Positions 36,741 to 43,803 of a DNA stretch of 44,437 nucleotides are shown here, piece by piece (within the stretch, counting starts at the first letter, position 1; each line of letters starts with the position of its first letter). This stretch comes from a virus, in IMG/VR virus record IMGVR_UViG_3300028615_000092, positions 1 through 44,437 of that record. One strand, 5' to 3'. The notes beneath the pieces were generated by a model, which saw only the letters and a list, made by a program, of their open reading frames with translations, was not told where the DNA came from and did no database searches. The position numbers were made by a program, and so were the translations under genes.

Positions 36741-37303
36741 TAGCGGCGCCGAGCCTTGTGCATGTACATGCGGAGCTTCACTCCGTCAGGCACGTCGGCA
36801 GCGCGGATGTGGTGCACCGCGTCCACCACGATCAGGTCTGCGCCCACACCGTGGATCTGCGCTGCCTGCGCGCGTGCGTTGCCCTGCACCACATGTTGTT
36901 GTGCTGTGACGATGGGCACCTTCCACTGGTTCGCCGACTTCTTTAGCTCCTGCAGTTGTTGGCGCAGGTGCTCGAAGCCCTGTTGCTTGCGCGCGCGGGC
37001 GTTCATGCGCTGATGGTGGATCCACATCTGCATGTTGCGGTCGTCCCGCTTGCTCTTGCGCGCGTGCTTCCTCACCGACTTGGGGAGGCGGGGTGCGTGC
37101 TTGCGCGCGGCCTTGGCAGCGTCGATGCCGGCCGGGCCGCCTTCTGCGAGATTGAACGCGGAGGCCACGGTGGGGTGGACGACGTGCGCGCCTTTGCAGA
37201 GCAGGCAGAAGCTGCCCATGTGCGTCACGTGCCCCCGCTCGTTCGTGAACGCCTCCACGTGGTAGGCGATCACCCCGCGGCAGACCGGACACCCTACTGT
37301 CAT
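36740..37303 (-). CDS. Zinc-ribbon protein with basic helical middle
   Basis: This 187-residue protein has CPVCRGVIAYHVEAF and FCLLCKGAHVV (zinc ribbon), ASAFNLAEGG, a long Lys/Arg/His-rich helix (KHAPRLPKSVRKHARKSKRDDRN), and a C-terminal alpha/beta part. That last part (VPIVTAQQHVVQGN..., ADLIVVDAVHHI) faintly recalls a RecA/DnaB strand set. No Walker A motif, so ATPase activity is unlikely. ATG overlaps the upstream stop (ATGA). Confidence 0.65.
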   Translation of the reverse strand: MTVGCPVCRGVIAYHVEAFTNERGHVTHMGSFCLLCKGAHVVHPTVASAFNLAEGGPAGIDAAKAARKHAPRLPKSVRKHARKSKRDDRNMQMWIHHQRMNARARKQQGFEHLRQQLQELKKSANQWKVPIVTAQQHVVQGNARAQAAQIHGVGADLIVVDAVHHIRAADVPDGVKLRMYMHKARRR

Positions 37304-37530
37304 GTCTCGCTCCGCATGTAGTCTTTCACTGCGTCCAGGCCGCCCAGGCGGTAGGCCGTAGCCACGGTCTCGTTGATCGTGCCCGTGCCCAAGCACAGCC
37401 CGCAGTCGCGCTTGGCGAGATTGTGGAGCTTCGTCCGACACCGCGGGCAGCGTACCGGCTTGCCTTGCTTGGCGGGCTTCCAGTTGACGAGGTTGGACTC
37501 TTCATCTTCCACGGGTGGCTCCGCAGTCAC
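37300..37530 (-). CDS. Small zinc-ribbon protein
   Basis: This 76-residue protein has CPRCRTKLHNLAKRDCGLCLGTG (a four-Cys ribbon of DnaJ-like type) and then TVATAYRLGGLDAVKDYM. It is the clearest example here of the ribbon plus A-Y-R-L-G-G layout. The GTG start lies 29 bp inside the preceding gene. Confidence 0.67.
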   Translation of the reverse strand: MTAEPPVEDEESNLVNWKPAKQGKPVRCPRCRTKLHNLAKRDCGLCLGTGTINETVATAYRLGGLDAVKDYMRSET

Positions 37531-37906
37531 ACTCTGAATCGCTGCGCCGGTAGCGCGCCAGGCAGCTCATCTTGTGGATGTTTGGATCGAACTCCCTGGT
37601 CAGCCGCGACGCAGCCTCGGTGGCGTCGATCAGCTCCTGCAGTTCATGGGCGGTGGAGAAGATCCTCCGGCGTTGTCCGCGCCGCGGGGGCCTGGGCACG
37701 ATCTCCAAGGCAGTGCGCACGATGTCCTTCGCGATATCCAGCACGAAGGAGGCGTCCACGTCGTACGTCTTGTGGTCCCGCCACGCGGCGAGGTGCTCCT
37801 CCATCGTGATGCACAGTGCCGGGTTCGTGGCCCGTATGTTGTTCGCCAGCGACAGGAGGGTTAGGCGAGATACCAGGATTTCAAACTCCTGGCGCTCCGA
37901 CGTCAT
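37502..37906 (-). CDS. Hypothetical helical protein with Cys tail
   Basis: This 134-residue, mostly helical protein (ILVSRLTLLSLANNIRA, SFVLDIAKDIVRTALEIV, AHELQELIDATEAASRL) has three cysteines near its C-terminus (MSCLAR..., CDCG). ATG overlaps the helicase stop (ATGA, 37903-37906). Function unknown. Confidence 0.64.
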   Translation of the reverse strand: MTSERQEFEILVSRLTLLSLANNIRATNPALCITMEEHLAAWRDHKTYDVDASFVLDIAKDIVRTALEIVPRPPRRGQRRRIFSTAHELQELIDATEAASRLTREFDPNIHKMSCLARYRRSDSECDCGATRGR

Positions 37907-39462
37907 CCACCCAACCACTGCGCGAGGAAGGAGCCAATGAGTAGTGCGATGCCTACGGCGGGCGCGGCCTTCTGCAACGTGCTCAGGAGGTCCACGTCTG
38001 GGGCTCCGATGCGGTAGCCCTCCTTCTCGTAGGCCCTGCGCCGCTGCTTGGAGTGGTTCTCCAGCATGCGGACGCCGATGTCTTCGAAGTCCCACACCTC
38101 GAAGGTGTCTCCCTTGCCTTCAGCCTTGCGCATGCCGCGTCCGATGCGCTGGAGGGTGGCGATGACGCTCTTGCCACCGCTCGCGATTACCACGGACTCC
38201 AGCTCCGGGATGTCCGTGCCCTCCTGGAAGATGACGCTGCAGATCAGGACTTCGATCTCTCCCCGGACCAGACGCTCGATGGCAGACTTCCGGCGCGGGG
38301 TGTCCGTGTTGCCGAAGACGAACTCCACGGGGATGCCGGCCTTCCGCATCCGCTCTTCCAGGATCTTGCCGTGCTTGATCTCTTTCACGAACACCAGCGC
38401 AGGCTTCTTCGCGAGTTTGCAGGCTTCCACCACGGCGCGGTTGCGCGTGGCGCTGCGCACGATGAACTTGCCGTAGACGCCCTGGAAGGTGGCGGGGATC
38501 TGGCCGATGTTGTTGAGGCCGATGTGGTGGACGGGCTCCATGCGGATGATGGGCTTCGCGAGCAACCCACGCTCGATCAGGTCCACGGCCTTCAGCTCGT
38601 AGATGATGTCACCCAGCACGCCCACCGTGACGAAGCTCCGCTTGTCGGTGCGCGCCAGAGGAGTGCCGCTGAGGCCGACGCGGTAGTAGGCGTTGCGCGT
38701 AGCCATGGCCACGCTCATGAAGCTGTCCGCCGGCAGCGTGTGCGCCTCGTCCACCATCACGCCGCCCACGGAGGCCAGCAGATTCAGCGCGGCTTGGTGG
38801 TTGCGAGATTGCTTGTTCTTGAGCGCCCTGGCCAGCGTCTGGAAGGTGGCGACGGTGAAGCGCTCCCCCTCGAACCACTCACCGTCACCGATGCGGCCCA
38901 CACCCAGCATCTCCGCATCGCCGTGCTTGGTGAGTCGGCGAGCTGAGTCCAGCTCCTCCGGATCGAGATCCGTCATGCCGCTCACGCGCTTCACGTAGCG
39001 CTCGACGGTCTGGTGCAGCAGGTCCTTCTTGTGCACCAGGAACAGCCACTTCGTCGGAATCTTCAGCGCCAGGCCAATCGCGATTTCCGTCTTGCCTGCA
39101 CCGGTGGGCAGCTTCAGCAGCCCGCGCGTGCGCTTGACCACCGCGTCGATGGCTTCCAGCTGGTAGTCACGCAGCCAGTCCAGCGCGATGTCCGGGTCGG
39201 GCGAGCACGGAGGGGTTCGGGCGTCCGAGATTTGGACGCTGATGCCCTCCGCCTTGGCCGCCTTCATGACCCGGCGCGTGAAGCCCGCGGGGAAGAGGTC
39301 GTTCAGAGAATCGTAGAGGTGGATCCGCTGCTTGGTCCCGAAATTCCCAGTCGCGAATTTGGCCCGCTCATCCGGAATGCTCAGGTACTCCCGCAGGAAT
39401 CGAGATTCCCGTCCGCTGGGGTTGTGCACCTGGGTGCGGATGTTGTGGACGGTCAGTTGCAC
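37903..39462 (-). CDS. SF2 DNA helicase (UvsW/XPB-like)
   Basis: The protein has about 519 residues. An N-terminal damage-recognition-like region is followed by LRDYQLEAIDAVVKRTRGLLKLPTGAGKTE (Q motif and Walker A). VMVDEAH (motif II), VGLSGTP (III), EGTDIPELESVVIA (V) and LQRIGRGMRK (VI) complete the helicase set. UvsW-type enzymes remodel replication forks and R-loops. The C-terminus ends in a hydrophobic helix (PAVGIALLIGSFLAQWL), unusual for a helicase and possibly a membrane anchor. The start is uncertain: GTG 39462 has an AAGG 6 nt upstream; TTG 39504 is the only other start codon in frame. Confidence 0.85.
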   Translation of the reverse strand: MQLTVHNIRTQVHNPSGRESRFLREYLSIPDERAKFATGNFGTKQRIHLYDSLNDLFPAGFTRRVMKAAKAEGISVQISDARTPPCSPDPDIALDWLRDYQLEAIDAVVKRTRGLLKLPTGAGKTEIAIGLALKIPTKWLFLVHKKDLLHQTVERYVKRVSGMTDLDPEELDSARRLTKHGDAEMLGVGRIGDGEWFEGERFTVATFQTLARALKNKQSRNHQAALNLLASVGGVMVDEAHTLPADSFMSVAMATRNAYYRVGLSGTPLARTDKRSFVTVGVLGDIIYELKAVDLIERGLLAKPIIRMEPVHHIGLNNIGQIPATFQGVYGKFIVRSATRNRAVVEACKLAKKPALVFVKEIKHGKILEERMRKAGIPVEFVFGNTDTPRRKSAIERLVRGEIEVLICSVIFQEGTDIPELESVVIASGGKSVIATLQRIGRGMRKAEGKGDTFEVWDFEDIGVRMLENHSKQRRRAYEKEGYRIGAPDVDLLSTLQKAAPAVGIALLIGSFLAQWLGG

Positions 39463-39544
39463 GATGGCCTTCGCGAGATTGGGGTGGACGAACGGCGAGC
39501 GCAAACGGCGATGCCGCCGGCGAGATTGGGCGGCGAGATTGGAG
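39463..39544 (-). promoter_or_regulatory. Helicase leader with three CAATCTCGC repeats
   Basis: Three copies of GCGAGATTGG (+ strand: 39473-39482, 39520-39529, 39533-39542) lie between the HTH gene and the helicase, the first overlapping the alternative N-terminus. No Shine-Dalgarno site precedes the TTG alternative, so most of this stretch may be an untranslated leader with a repeated site. Confidence 0.4.
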
Positions 39545-39826
39545 CTAGTCCAGCTCCACGCCTTCCGGCACCCCGTTCATGATGCGCTTGTAGATCGGCG
39601 GCGCCTCCTGGTAGTGGTCCGCCAAGCTCTGCAGCTCGATGTAGATCTTCTGCCCGCTGCGCGCCGTGACGACCTTCTTGGTGGAGATCATCCGGTAGAT
39701 GGTGGCGGGGTTCACGCAGGCGAGGTACGCGGCTTCCTTGACGCTGAGGTAGCCCTCGCTGCGCATCACCTCGTTCTGTGACGGGCCCAACAGTTCTTCG
39801 CTGGCTGCCTCGGTGGTCTCGGTCAT
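39545..39826 (-). CDS. Excisionase/MerR-type HTH protein
   Basis: This 93-residue protein has a helix-turn-helix: YLSVKEAAYLACVNPATIYRMISTKKVVTARSG, followed by QKIYIELQSLADHYQEAPP. This is the HTH_17/excisionase layout (SVKEAA...V...TIYR). It starts at ATG 39826, preceded by AAGGAGG. It is the first gene after the main control region, so it may be an early regulator or an autorepressor acting on that region. Confidence 0.74.
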   Translation of the reverse strand: MTETTEAASEELLGPSQNEVMRSEGYLSVKEAAYLACVNPATIYRMISTKKVVTARSGQKIYIELQSLADHYQEAPPIYKRIMNGVPEGVELD

Positions 39827-39846
39827 GGTTCTTCTGCCTCCTTCTA

Positions 39847-39880
39847 CAACTGTAATGACTCTCGGAGTCTGTTGCAAGCA
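39847..39880 (-). promoter_or_regulatory. Candidate sigma70 promoter with operator-like inverted repeat
   Basis: On the - strand TTGCAA (-35, 39877-39872) is followed after exactly 17 nt by TACAGT (-10, 39854-39849). The spacer contains a perfect inverted repeat GACTC-N3-GAGTC (39857-39869), a natural operator position. The predicted start site is close to the Shine-Dalgarno site (39837-39843), giving a very short leader, which lowers confidence. Confidence 0.45.
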
Positions 39881-39916
39881 TCAAATTGTTCTGCGTGGAT
39901 CCAGTTCTGCGACATC

Positions 39917-39946
39917 CGATCGACTCGCGAACGATCGACTCGCGAA
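39917..39946 (+). repeat. Tandem 15-bp repeat in control region
   Basis: CGATCGACTCGCGAA occurs twice head to tail without spacer (39917-39931, 39932-39946). A third exact copy lies upstream of the primase (31537-31551), and a 12-bp match (CGATCGACTCGC) is at 40038-40049. A perfect palindrome CCTGATCAGG (39956-39965) follows. These look like binding sites for a phage regulator. Confidence 0.6.
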
Positions 39947-40015
39947 ATTGGGAAGCCTGATCAGGACTGGGCTGTTCGTGCCCCAAGTCTGAGGCGGCTT
40001 CGTAGGTCGTTGGAA

Positions 40016-40435
40016 TCATTGCGAATTGTTCGCTTGTCGATCGACTCGCTCTGGTGCGCGCGCCGACATGCTCTCCGCCCACTCCCGGATGACGCCGACC
40101 TGCTGAATCCAGTCGCCGGCCATGCGGCAGGCGGCATCGAACGCTTCGCGCGCTTGCGCATCCTCGTTCAACAGCCGCAGCAGTGCGACTCGCTTCTCGC
40201 GCTTCACAGTCCGCAGCGGCTTGGCCCCGTCGAGGCTCCGCTGGCGGGGTTTCACCCCCTTGGTCGCGTTGATCACGGCCACGGCCCAGCGGGGGGCGTA
40301 GGGCGAGGACTGGCGGTGGTTGGGCCAGGCCCGAGGTGGGATGCGCACGGACACGCCGGCCTGGTGCAGCAGCTTCGCGTACCGGCTGTCCACCTTGCGG
40401 AAGCCCTCACGGACGAGCTGCGAGCGGGTGTTCAC
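40016..40435 (-). CDS. Hypothetical basic protein, paralogue of the gene at 40656
   Basis: This 139-residue protein contains RYAKLLHQAGVSVRI, YAPRWAVAVINATKG and KREKRVALLRLLNEDAQAREAF. The 207-residue protein at 40656-41279 has the same order (YAGILKLAGV, WAPRWANQVIYVSAGRK, RQDRVRVLRAFHEDQSLVEGL). The two are likely paralogues. GTG overlaps the upstream stop. The 3' end holds the inverted repeat GCGAA-TTG-TTCGC (40021-40033). Function unknown. Confidence 0.66.
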   Translation of the reverse strand: MNTRSQLVREGFRKVDSRYAKLLHQAGVSVRIPPRAWPNHRQSSPYAPRWAVAVINATKGVKPRQRSLDGAKPLRTVKREKRVALLRLLNEDAQAREAFDAACRMAGDWIQQVGVIREWAESMSARAPERVDRQANNSQ

Positions 40436-40659
40436 GCCGGCACCTCGCCGGTGAGCCGCCACGCTGCCGCGCGCGCCGGGTGGACTCGCGGCCGCTCCCG
40501 GCCCCACTTGTGGTTCGCGAAGCTGAAGTGCAGGCGGATGCGCCGGCCGGCCACGATGCGGATCTTCACCGGGTGCGCGCACAGCCCGCACACGTCGTAG
40601 CTGTTGTTGAACGTGGCGCAGCGCGGACACTCGACGTAGGTGACGTGGGCGGCGCTCAC
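40432..40659 (-). CDS. Small zinc-ribbon protein
   Basis: This 75-residue protein has CPRCATFNNSYDVCGLCAHP, a typical rubredoxin-like ribbon. A basic middle (KIRIVAGRRIRLHF) and RAAAWRLTGE at the C-terminus follow. Start and stop overlap both neighbours (GTGA type). Function unknown. Confidence 0.66.
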   Translation of the reverse strand: MSAAHVTYVECPRCATFNNSYDVCGLCAHPVKIRIVAGRRIRLHFSFANHKWGRERPRVHPARAAAWRLTGEVPA

Positions 40660-41279
40660 GAGTTCTGCTCCCGCTTCTTCCGCGCCCGCTCCTCGGCGCG
40701 CAGCGTGTGGGCCAGCCCGAAGACGAAGTCCCGCATGGCCAGCTCCTGTCGTGTGCGCGCGTTGTTCACGTACGGCGTGTCGTCCGGCTCTGTGCCCAGG
40801 CGTGCCGCAGCGATCAGACCCTCGACCAAGCTCTGGTCCTCGTGGAATGCCCGCAGCACGCGCACGCGGTCTTGCCGAGACATGGCGGCGAGCTTCACGT
40901 GGTAGTGCTCCTTGCCGGTCTTGGGGTTGCGAACCACGCTGCTGGTCTGGACCTTACGGCCGGCCGAGACATAGATGACCTGGTTGGCCCAGCGTGGCGC
41001 CCAAAGCTGCAGCTTGCGGGGGCTACGGCGCGTTTTGCGGGCCTCCCACACTGCATAGGTGGGGACCCCTGCCAGCTTGAGGATCCCGGCATAGGTGCGG
41101 CTACAGTGACCGTACCCGGCCGCTCGCACACGGTTGCGCTCCTCGCTGGCCAGCTGCTCCTGCAGCTTGAACTGCTCCTCGGCGTGGATGTCCGCGAGCG
41201 TCTTGGGACGTCCCCTGGGCCACGAGTAGCTCGGGCCACCAAGCCGGCGACGGGGTCCGTTTAGCCGACGTCTGCGCAT
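40656..41279 (-). CDS. Hypothetical basic protein, paralogue of the gene at 40016
   Basis: This 207-residue protein has an Arg-rich N-terminus (MRRRRLNGPRRRL) and GRPKTLADIHAEEQFKLQEQL. It then has the block shared with the 139-residue protein, and a C-terminal helix with basic tail (HTLRAEERARKKREQ). Nucleic-acid binding is plausible from the charge. No family is recognised. Confidence 0.67.
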   Translation of the reverse strand: MRRRRLNGPRRRLGGPSYSWPRGRPKTLADIHAEEQFKLQEQLASEERNRVRAAGYGHCSRTYAGILKLAGVPTYAVWEARKTRRSPRKLQLWAPRWANQVIYVSAGRKVQTSSVVRNPKTGKEHYHVKLAAMSRQDRVRVLRAFHEDQSLVEGLIAAARLGTEPDDTPYVNNARTRQELAMRDFVFGLAHTLRAEERARKKREQNS

Positions 41280-41656
41280 GGTTCCTCCTGCAGATCGATG
41301 AGCTGGCGGCCCAGTCCTTGCGGCTCACCTCGTGGCGGGCCGCCGGGGCCGTTCCCCTTTCGGACTTCCTCCTCACCGTCGAAGCCGAGGAGGTCCCACC
41401 ACACGCGGTGCGCTAGCTTCACGTCGCCGGACAAGCGCCACACGGCCACGGCGATCTCGGGCACCGGTATGGTGACCAGGATCTCGTTCTCATACAGCAC
41501 GTAGGTGTCATTGGTGTTCGGCACCGGGCGCTCGCCGCGGACCTTCTGGAACCTGCCCTTGCCGCCGCACAGCTCGCAGTGCCACATGTCAAACGGATCC
41601 GCGTTCGGATCCTTCACCAGCTGCTCACACCGGGGGCAGGCGACGAAGACGATCAC
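41261..41656 (-). CDS. Zinc-ribbon protein
   Basis: This 131-residue protein has CPRCEQLVKDPNADPFDMWHCELCGGKG (ribbon). A beta segment (DTYVLYENEILVTIPV) is followed by EIAVAVWRLSGDVKLAHRVWW, a variant of the recurring A-[YFW]-R-L element. The C-terminal tail is Gly/Pro-rich. GTG overlaps the upstream stop. Confidence 0.66.
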   Translation of the reverse strand: MIVFVACPRCEQLVKDPNADPFDMWHCELCGGKGRFQKVRGERPVPNTNDTYVLYENEILVTIPVPEIAVAVWRLSGDVKLAHRVWWDLLGFDGEEEVRKGNGPGGPPRGEPQGLGRQLIDLQEEPCADVG

Positions 41657-42252
41657 TTCTGCTGCTCCCGTTGCACGCGCAGCGCGATGTCGGACATGCC
41701 CGGCAGCAGCAGGTCGTTGACCTTGATGTGCTGGGTGGCGAAGCTCTTGGGCTTCCATAGCTTGCGTGTGAACGTGGGCCGCTCGTCCTCCGCTTCGGTG
41801 AGCCGGAACGCACCCGCCACGTGTGCGGGCACACGCCGAAGCCAGCCGCACAGAAGGCAGGATGCGGGGGTGCCGATGTCCGGTTGGCAGTTGGGGCACG
41901 CCGCCCAGTCCTCGCCCTGCACCCGCGCAACGATCCCCACCAGCACCTCGTGTACCCAGATCGCGGCGGCCTCGAAGGGCAGGTCCCACGTTTCTATGAG
42001 TAGGTCGCTGTTGGTCTTCGATCGCCGCAGCATCAGATGCAGATAGCTGTCTTCGTTCACAGAACGGAGACCCGCCCCGGCCCCGAACACCAGCTGCAGC
42101 TCGTTAGCACCTACAGGCAGTAGTTCGGGACCGAGGCGGATTATGGAGCGGACACGTTGCAAAGAAATCTCGGACACGGTGATCTTGTTGGCCTTCCAGC
42201 GAATGGAACCCTTGTCAGCGTAGGCCGTCGCCAAGTCGGTATCGGTGAGCAT
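41653..42252 (-). CDS. Hypothetical protein with central zinc knuckle
   Basis: This 199-residue protein has an N-terminal domain (WKANKITVSEISLQRVRSII..., ELQLVFGAGAGLRSV, LHLMLRRSKTNSDLLIETWDLPF). CPNCQPDIGTPASCLLCGWL then HVAGAFRLTEAEDE follow, and a polar C-terminal part closes it. Function unknown. ATG 42252 directly follows the sigma-like gene's stop. Confidence 0.66.
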   Translation of the reverse strand: MLTDTDLATAYADKGSIRWKANKITVSEISLQRVRSIIRLGPELLPVGANELQLVFGAGAGLRSVNEDSYLHLMLRRSKTNSDLLIETWDLPFEAAAIWVHEVLVGIVARVQGEDWAACPNCQPDIGTPASCLLCGWLRRVPAHVAGAFRLTEAEDERPTFTRKLWKPKSFATQHIKVNDLLLPGMSDIALRVQREQQK

Positions 42253-42906
42253 TCATGCACCAAGCTGCTGGAGCAGTGGGTCGGCGCGCAGCGCAGCGTT
42301 GGCGTTGCGCGTGGCCCGGTAGATTCGCCACTTGTTGACCCCGGCGTCCCGGGCGACGTCTTCCGCACGCTCGTTGTTCAGCAGCACGCGCGCGGCTAGG
42401 GTCCCGTCTGGCTGCAGCTCGAACACCCGGCGCATGCGTTCTGCGACTTGCTTCTTGGTCACCTGGACTTCGGTGTGGTGCAGCTCCGTGGATCCCTCCG
42501 GAGCGTGATCGAGGTCTACGCTCCAGGTCTGGAGTAGCTTCCCCGTCGCGTGCTTGCTCCCTTTGACTGGCGAGCGCATGCGCACGGCGGAGACGAGGCA
42601 CGTCCGCCAGACTGCCGTTGCTGCGTACGCCTGAAACGGCCCTAGCGGGGCCTGCCAGCTGCGTTGTGACTCCAGGATCGCGATCCAGGCATCCTGGTAA
42701 AGGTCCGCGATCGCAACCCCGTAGCGGGACGCATAGCGGCCAGCAATGCCCCGCGCCATTTTGTCCAGTGCGGGGAAGTCCATCACTGGTGCCGCGCGCT
42801 CGGGCCGCTGGCGCACGGGTGGTGCGGCCGCTGGTGCGGGAGGCACGCTTCGGCGTCCCCGGCGCTTCCGGTACGCGCGCAGGTTCTCGTATGCCCGGGC
42901 GTCCAT
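42253..42906 (-). CDS. Sigma-70-like protein (regions 2 and 4)
   Basis: This 217-residue protein has a middle part with LDKMARGIAGRYASRYGVAIADLYQDAWIAI, then GPFQAYAATAVWRTCLVSAVR. This follows sigma region 2 (core-binding DLxQxAxI, then the -10-recognising helix). The C-terminal part (ERMRRVFELQPDG..., AARVLLNNERAEDVARDAGVNKWRIYRATRN) is a region 4-like helix-turn-helix. It may direct host polymerase to phage promoters. The N-terminus is a Pro/Arg-rich extension. TGATG overlaps the upstream gene. Confidence 0.7.
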   Translation of the reverse strand: MDARAYENLRAYRKRRGRRSVPPAPAAAPPVRQRPERAAPVMDFPALDKMARGIAGRYASRYGVAIADLYQDAWIAILESQRSWQAPLGPFQAYAATAVWRTCLVSAVRMRSPVKGSKHATGKLLQTWSVDLDHAPEGSTELHHTEVQVTKKQVAERMRRVFELQPDGTLAARVLLNNERAEDVARDAGVNKWRIYRATRNANAALRADPLLQQLGA

Positions 42907-43700
42907 CAGTACGAGCGCTGGAAGCGGATCTGCGGGTCGCTCTTCTGGCGCAGCGCGTTGACGCCGGCCCGAACCATCTCCAGCACAGCGCGGTGGTGGC
43001 GGTTCGACCTGGTGTGGGAGCGCGGTGCCGTGAACGTGCTCTCGCACACGTAGCACTTGCCGTCTCGACCGGGCTTGATGAAGTTGCCCTCCGAGATGCT
43101 CTTGATGTCGTCCCGGAACAGCGTCCAGACGCGATCGGTGTCGCGCTGGGCGAGGACGGCGCCGTTGAACGTCAGCTGCAGGCAGCCGTGTACCGGGCCG
43201 TCGTCCGCCTGCACCCGGCGGATCTGGAAGTCGCTGTACCCCTCCGCCTCCCTGTCGATGGAGATGGCGTTGCGGAACCGGGTCGTGAACCGGCGGCGCA
43301 GCCGAGCATCCAGGGACTTGTCCGCGGCCGCGGGGCGACGGCGGCGGTCATCCCCGCCCTTTCGATTCTCGTTGCGCCGGCTCTGCGCCGCGTCGTAGAG
43401 GAAGGTGCCCAGCCCTGCAAAGGGCGGCTTCGCGAAGATGTCCGGCAGGCTGTACCGGTTGTGCTCGCCGCGCAGCAGCTCCCGGATGGTCTCGACGTCC
43501 ACGTGGCAGGTGTGGCCCTGCTCCGCGTCCATGCGGTGGGCGCCGTCCACGATGTCCCGGTGCGTGTTCTGGCATCCGTACGAGATGTGGATGACCCGCC
43601 CGTCCCGGGCGGTGACGAGCTTGATGGGGTGTGCCCCGTCCTCGGCCAGCGCGCAATCCACGCTGGCCACGAGGGTGTGGGTGTGATCCTTGTCCGACAT
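42906..43700 (-). CDS. Hypothetical protein with C2H2-like zinc finger
   Basis: This 264-residue protein has an N-terminal His/Cys-containing part (TLVASVDCALAEDGAHPIKLV, HISYGCQNTHRDIVDGAHRMD). A basic linker and a central domain (DFQIRRVQADDGPVHGCLQLTF) follow, then CYVCESTFTAPRSHTRSNRHHRAVLEMV, a C2H2-like finger. The ATG is preceded by AAGGAGACTGGAC, the leader shared with queC. Function unknown. Confidence 0.68.
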   Translation of the reverse strand: MSDKDHTHTLVASVDCALAEDGAHPIKLVTARDGRVIHISYGCQNTHRDIVDGAHRMDAEQGHTCHVDVETIRELLRGEHNRYSLPDIFAKPPFAGLGTFLYDAAQSRRNENRKGGDDRRRRPAAADKSLDARLRRRFTTRFRNAISIDREAEGYSDFQIRRVQADDGPVHGCLQLTFNGAVLAQRDTDRVWTLFRDDIKSISEGNFIKPGRDGKCYVCESTFTAPRSHTRSNRHHRAVLEMVRAGVNALRQKSDPQIRFQRSY

Positions 43701-43803
43701 GTCCAGTCTCCTTCTGGCGCGGGGTCTCCGAGGTCCCGCTTCCGACGCCTCAGCCCCGGACCGCACGAGGCAGGCCGGGGCAGGGGCGTGGGTTGCCCGA
43801 GGG
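43701..43803 (-). other. Intergenic region with long-loop inverted repeat
   Basis: These 103 bp lie between the AAA+ ATPase stop and the zinc-finger gene. CCCCGG and CCGGGG pair around a 15-nt loop on the - strand; no T-run follows. No clear promoter is seen. This is one of the few non-overlapping junctions of the block, so a transcription signal is possible here. Confidence 0.35.

Noticed and set aside
36740-37303. DnaB/RecA-type ATPase in the C-terminal part
   Set aside because: Strand-like segments are present but there is no Walker A loop.
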